7,337 nt of DNA from Syntrophaceae bacterium UBA4810 (lineage in GTDB: Bacteria; Desulfobacterota; Syntrophia; Syntrophales; Smithellaceae): contig DHGA01000105.1 in NCBI GenBank assembly GCA_002402545.1, positions 1 through 7,337 of the forward strand, written 5' to 3'. The position numbers were made by a program, and so were the translations under genes. The notes below the pieces were generated by a model. That model was not told the DNA's origin and ran no database searches. It was given only the letters and a program-made list of their open reading frames with translations. Below, piece after piece: positions 6,041 through 7,337 of the stretch. Every line of letters begins with the position of its first letter. Within the stretch, counting starts at the first letter, position 1.

Positions 6041-6727
6041 TTGTTAAACTATAATCGGAAAAAATTAATCCTGGCCGGCGCGTTTGTTCTTGCTCTTTTG
6101 CTATCTTTTTCTTTTAACTCCTACTCAACAGAATCAGAGGCACTGAACGTAAAATCAACTGTATCATTAGGCGTTATATCTTTTGAGGTGCTGATACCCG
6201 GCGAGGGTTTGGAAAGTGCCGTTGTTTGCCCGCTTTGCACCAGCGCTTCCGTCGCGGGAAAAATTCAGGAAGGCGCAGAAAAGATAGTCGAAAATATTTT
6301 TATAAACAAGCTTGGCGAATTTAAAGAAGTGCGCGTATTGCCTTCAGAAAGACTGCAGGCTGTTTATAAAAGAGTTGCTGCTGAATCCCTACGCAAACCC
6401 CTGCTGGATGTTTTAAACAAGGTCGGTCAGGAGACAGGGGCGGATATTCTGGCCGTGGGTTATATTTATCGCTATACGGAAAGGGTAGGATATGACTACT
6501 CTGTAAAGCAGCCCGCTTCCGTCGCTTATGAAATTTACATGGTAAATCCTTCTGACAAAAGCATAATATGGAGAGGGCTTTTTGATAAAACACAAAAATC
6601 CCTGATGGAAGATTTATTCCAGATATCTTCATTTTTCAGAGGCGGGGGCAAATGGCTTACTGCCGAACAGCTTTCCAAGCAAGGCATGGATGAGATTTTT
6701 AAAAAATTTCCCGGTTTTGCGCGTTAG
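6041..6727 (+). CDS. Exported or membrane-anchored protein of unknown function in the his operon
   Basis: I cannot assign a family name. From a TTG start the product is 228 residues. It opens with a basic segment (NYNRKK) and a long hydrophobic stretch (about 9-25), then FNSYSTES: a Sec signal peptide or a single anchor. There is no lipobox Cys. The mature part begins with a strand-like segment (VSLGVISFEVLIP), then a CPLC pair (Cys63, Cys66) that could bind metal or form a disulfide. A helix/strand section follows (EKIVENIFINKL, VRVLPSERLQ), then ADILAVGYIYRYTERVG (124-140), PASVAYEIYMV (148-158) and SIIWRGLFDKTQKSL (164-178), ending with SSFFRGGGKWLTAEQLSKQGM. The overall layout recalls periplasmic proteins with a TolB-N/CsgG/LpoB-like alpha/beta fold, and I recall putative lipoproteins with a similar C-terminal half in Deltaproteobacteria; this is inference. 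It lies 4 bp after hisB and 82 bp before hisA, so it is probably co-transcribed without taking part in histidine synthesis. Confidence 0.8.
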   Translation: MLNYNRKKLILAGAFVLALLLSFSFNSYSTESEALNVKSTVSLGVISFEVLIPGEGLESAVVCPLCTSASVAGKIQEGAEKIVENIFINKLGEFKEVRVLPSERLQAVYKRVAAESLRKPLLDVLNKVGQETGADILAVGYIYRYTERVGYDYSVKQPASVAYEIYMVNPSDKSIIWRGLFDKTQKSLMEDLFQISSFFRGGGKWLTAEQLSKQGMDEIFKKFPGFAR

Positions 6728-6798
6728 AAAATTACCGTTTAGGAAACAATTTCCCCCTTGCGGAATCATCTCATTGTGGTTTCGCTTTGTTTATTTAT

Positions 6799-6802
6799 GG
6801 AG
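6799..6802 (+). promoter_or_regulatory. Ribosome binding site deciding the TTG start of hisA
   Basis: GGAG lies 7 nt before TTG at 6810. An in-frame TAA (6807-6809) directly precedes the TTG, so the gene cannot start further upstream. Confidence 0.65.
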
Positions 6803-6809
6803 TATTTAA

Positions 6810-7337
6810 TTGATTATTATTCCGGCAATCGATATTAAAGATGGAAAATGCGTGAGGCTAGCTCAGGGTGATTTTGACCGCGTTACCATTTATGCTGACG
6901 ATCCCGTCCAAACAGCGGCGGCATGGGCGCGAAAAGGCGCTCAACTGATTCACGTGGTTGATCTCGACGGTTCAGTTGCCGGCCTGCCAAAAAACGCGCA
7001 AATAATTTTGCAGATAGCCAAAGAAGTCAATGTCCCCATTCAGATAGGCGGGGGCATCCGTGACATAAAAACAATTGATTTCTACCTGCAAAACGGCGTC
7101 GGCGCGGTTATTCTGGGCACGGCGGCCCTGCAAAACGAAGAAATTATTTTTCAGGCCGGTAAAAAATATCCCGGCAGGATTATATTGGGGATAGACGCGC
7201 TTGACGGCAATGTGGCAGTGCAAGGCTGGACGCAAAAAACACAAAAAAAAGCGGTTGACCTTGCCCGACGTTTTGAAAACCGCGGAATAAAGGCTATCGT
7301 TTACACTGATATCAAACGCGACGGGATGGAAACGGGA
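6810..7337 (+). CDS. hisA: ProFAR isomerase HisA, N-terminal part (3' end outside the window)
   Basis: HisA is the (beta/alpha)8-barrel enzyme that isomerises the aminoaldose ProFAR to the aminoketose PRFAR, the fourth step of the pathway. The first 176 residues are visible, to the last base of the window. The TTG start gives MIIIPAIDIKDGKCVRLAQG, a textbook HisA beginning with catalytic Asp8. Other signatures are HVVDLDGSVAG (48-58), the phosphate-binding IQIGGGIRD (77-85), VGAVILGTAAL (97-107), GIDALDG (127-133, second catalytic acid Asp129) and VYTDIKRDGMETG (164-176). The sequence favours HisA over the related HisF: HVVDLDG with a following SVAG, and the TDIKRDG motif, are HisA-type. It is preceded by an 82-bp gap after the unknown gene. 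hisF is the expected next gene but is not in view. Confidence 0.96.
   Translation, partial: MIIIPAIDIKDGKCVRLAQGDFDRVTIYADDPVQTAAAWARKGAQLIHVVDLDGSVAGLPKNAQIILQIAKEVNVPIQIGGGIRDIKTIDFYLQNGVGAVILGTAALQNEEIIFQAGKKYPGRIILGIDALDGNVAVQGWTQKTQKKAVDLARRFENRGIKAIVYTDIKRDGMETG

Overview
The window looks like chromosomal DNA from a Gram-negative bacterium of moderate GC content. An outer-membrane barrel protein with a signal peptide and a terminal Phe supports this. The gene style (ileS-lspA, a long-form HisG, strong AGGAGG ribosome sites, several TTG starts) is compatible with the Syntrophales/Desulfobacterota (former Deltaproteobacteria). That placement is an impression from the proteins, not a demonstrated assignment. 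No mobile element, CRISPR array, rRNA or tRNA was seen.

Left block (1-1880, + strand): the 3' part of ileS (isoleucyl-tRNA synthetase), then lspA (lipoprotein signal peptidase), then a tiny single-helix membrane-protein reading frame. The tiny frame has an excellent ribosome site but is interrupted by a -1 frame change at a run of six T. A perfect 12-bp hairpin closes the block and also ends the converging porin-like gene.

Middle block (1907-4002, - strand): a 442-residue porin-like outer-membrane protein with a long, very A/T-rich upstream region that carries an 11-bp-period direct repeat. Beyond that lies a separate 95-residue two-helix/coiled-coil membrane protein with its own terminator.

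Right block (4122-7337, + strand): a histidine biosynthesis operon in the order hisI-hisG-hisB-(unknown exported protein)-hisA, with hisA cut by the window end. A plausible sigma-70 promoter precedes hisI. hisI and hisG overlap by 4 bp, hisG-hisB are 16 bp apart, and the unknown gene starts 4 bp after hisB, so co-transcription is likely. These enzymes cover the first step (HisG), the third (HisI), the fourth (HisA) and the imidazoleglycerol-phosphate dehydration (HisB). HisH, which often lies between hisB and hisA, is absent from that place; an envelope protein of unknown function sits there instead. HisE, HisF, HisC, HisD and HisH must be encoded elsewhere or just beyond the window.

Most of the window is ordinary housekeeping DNA. 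The items most worth following up are the frame-shifted small membrane protein after lspA, the envelope protein inside the his operon, and the 95-residue membrane/coiled-coil protein.
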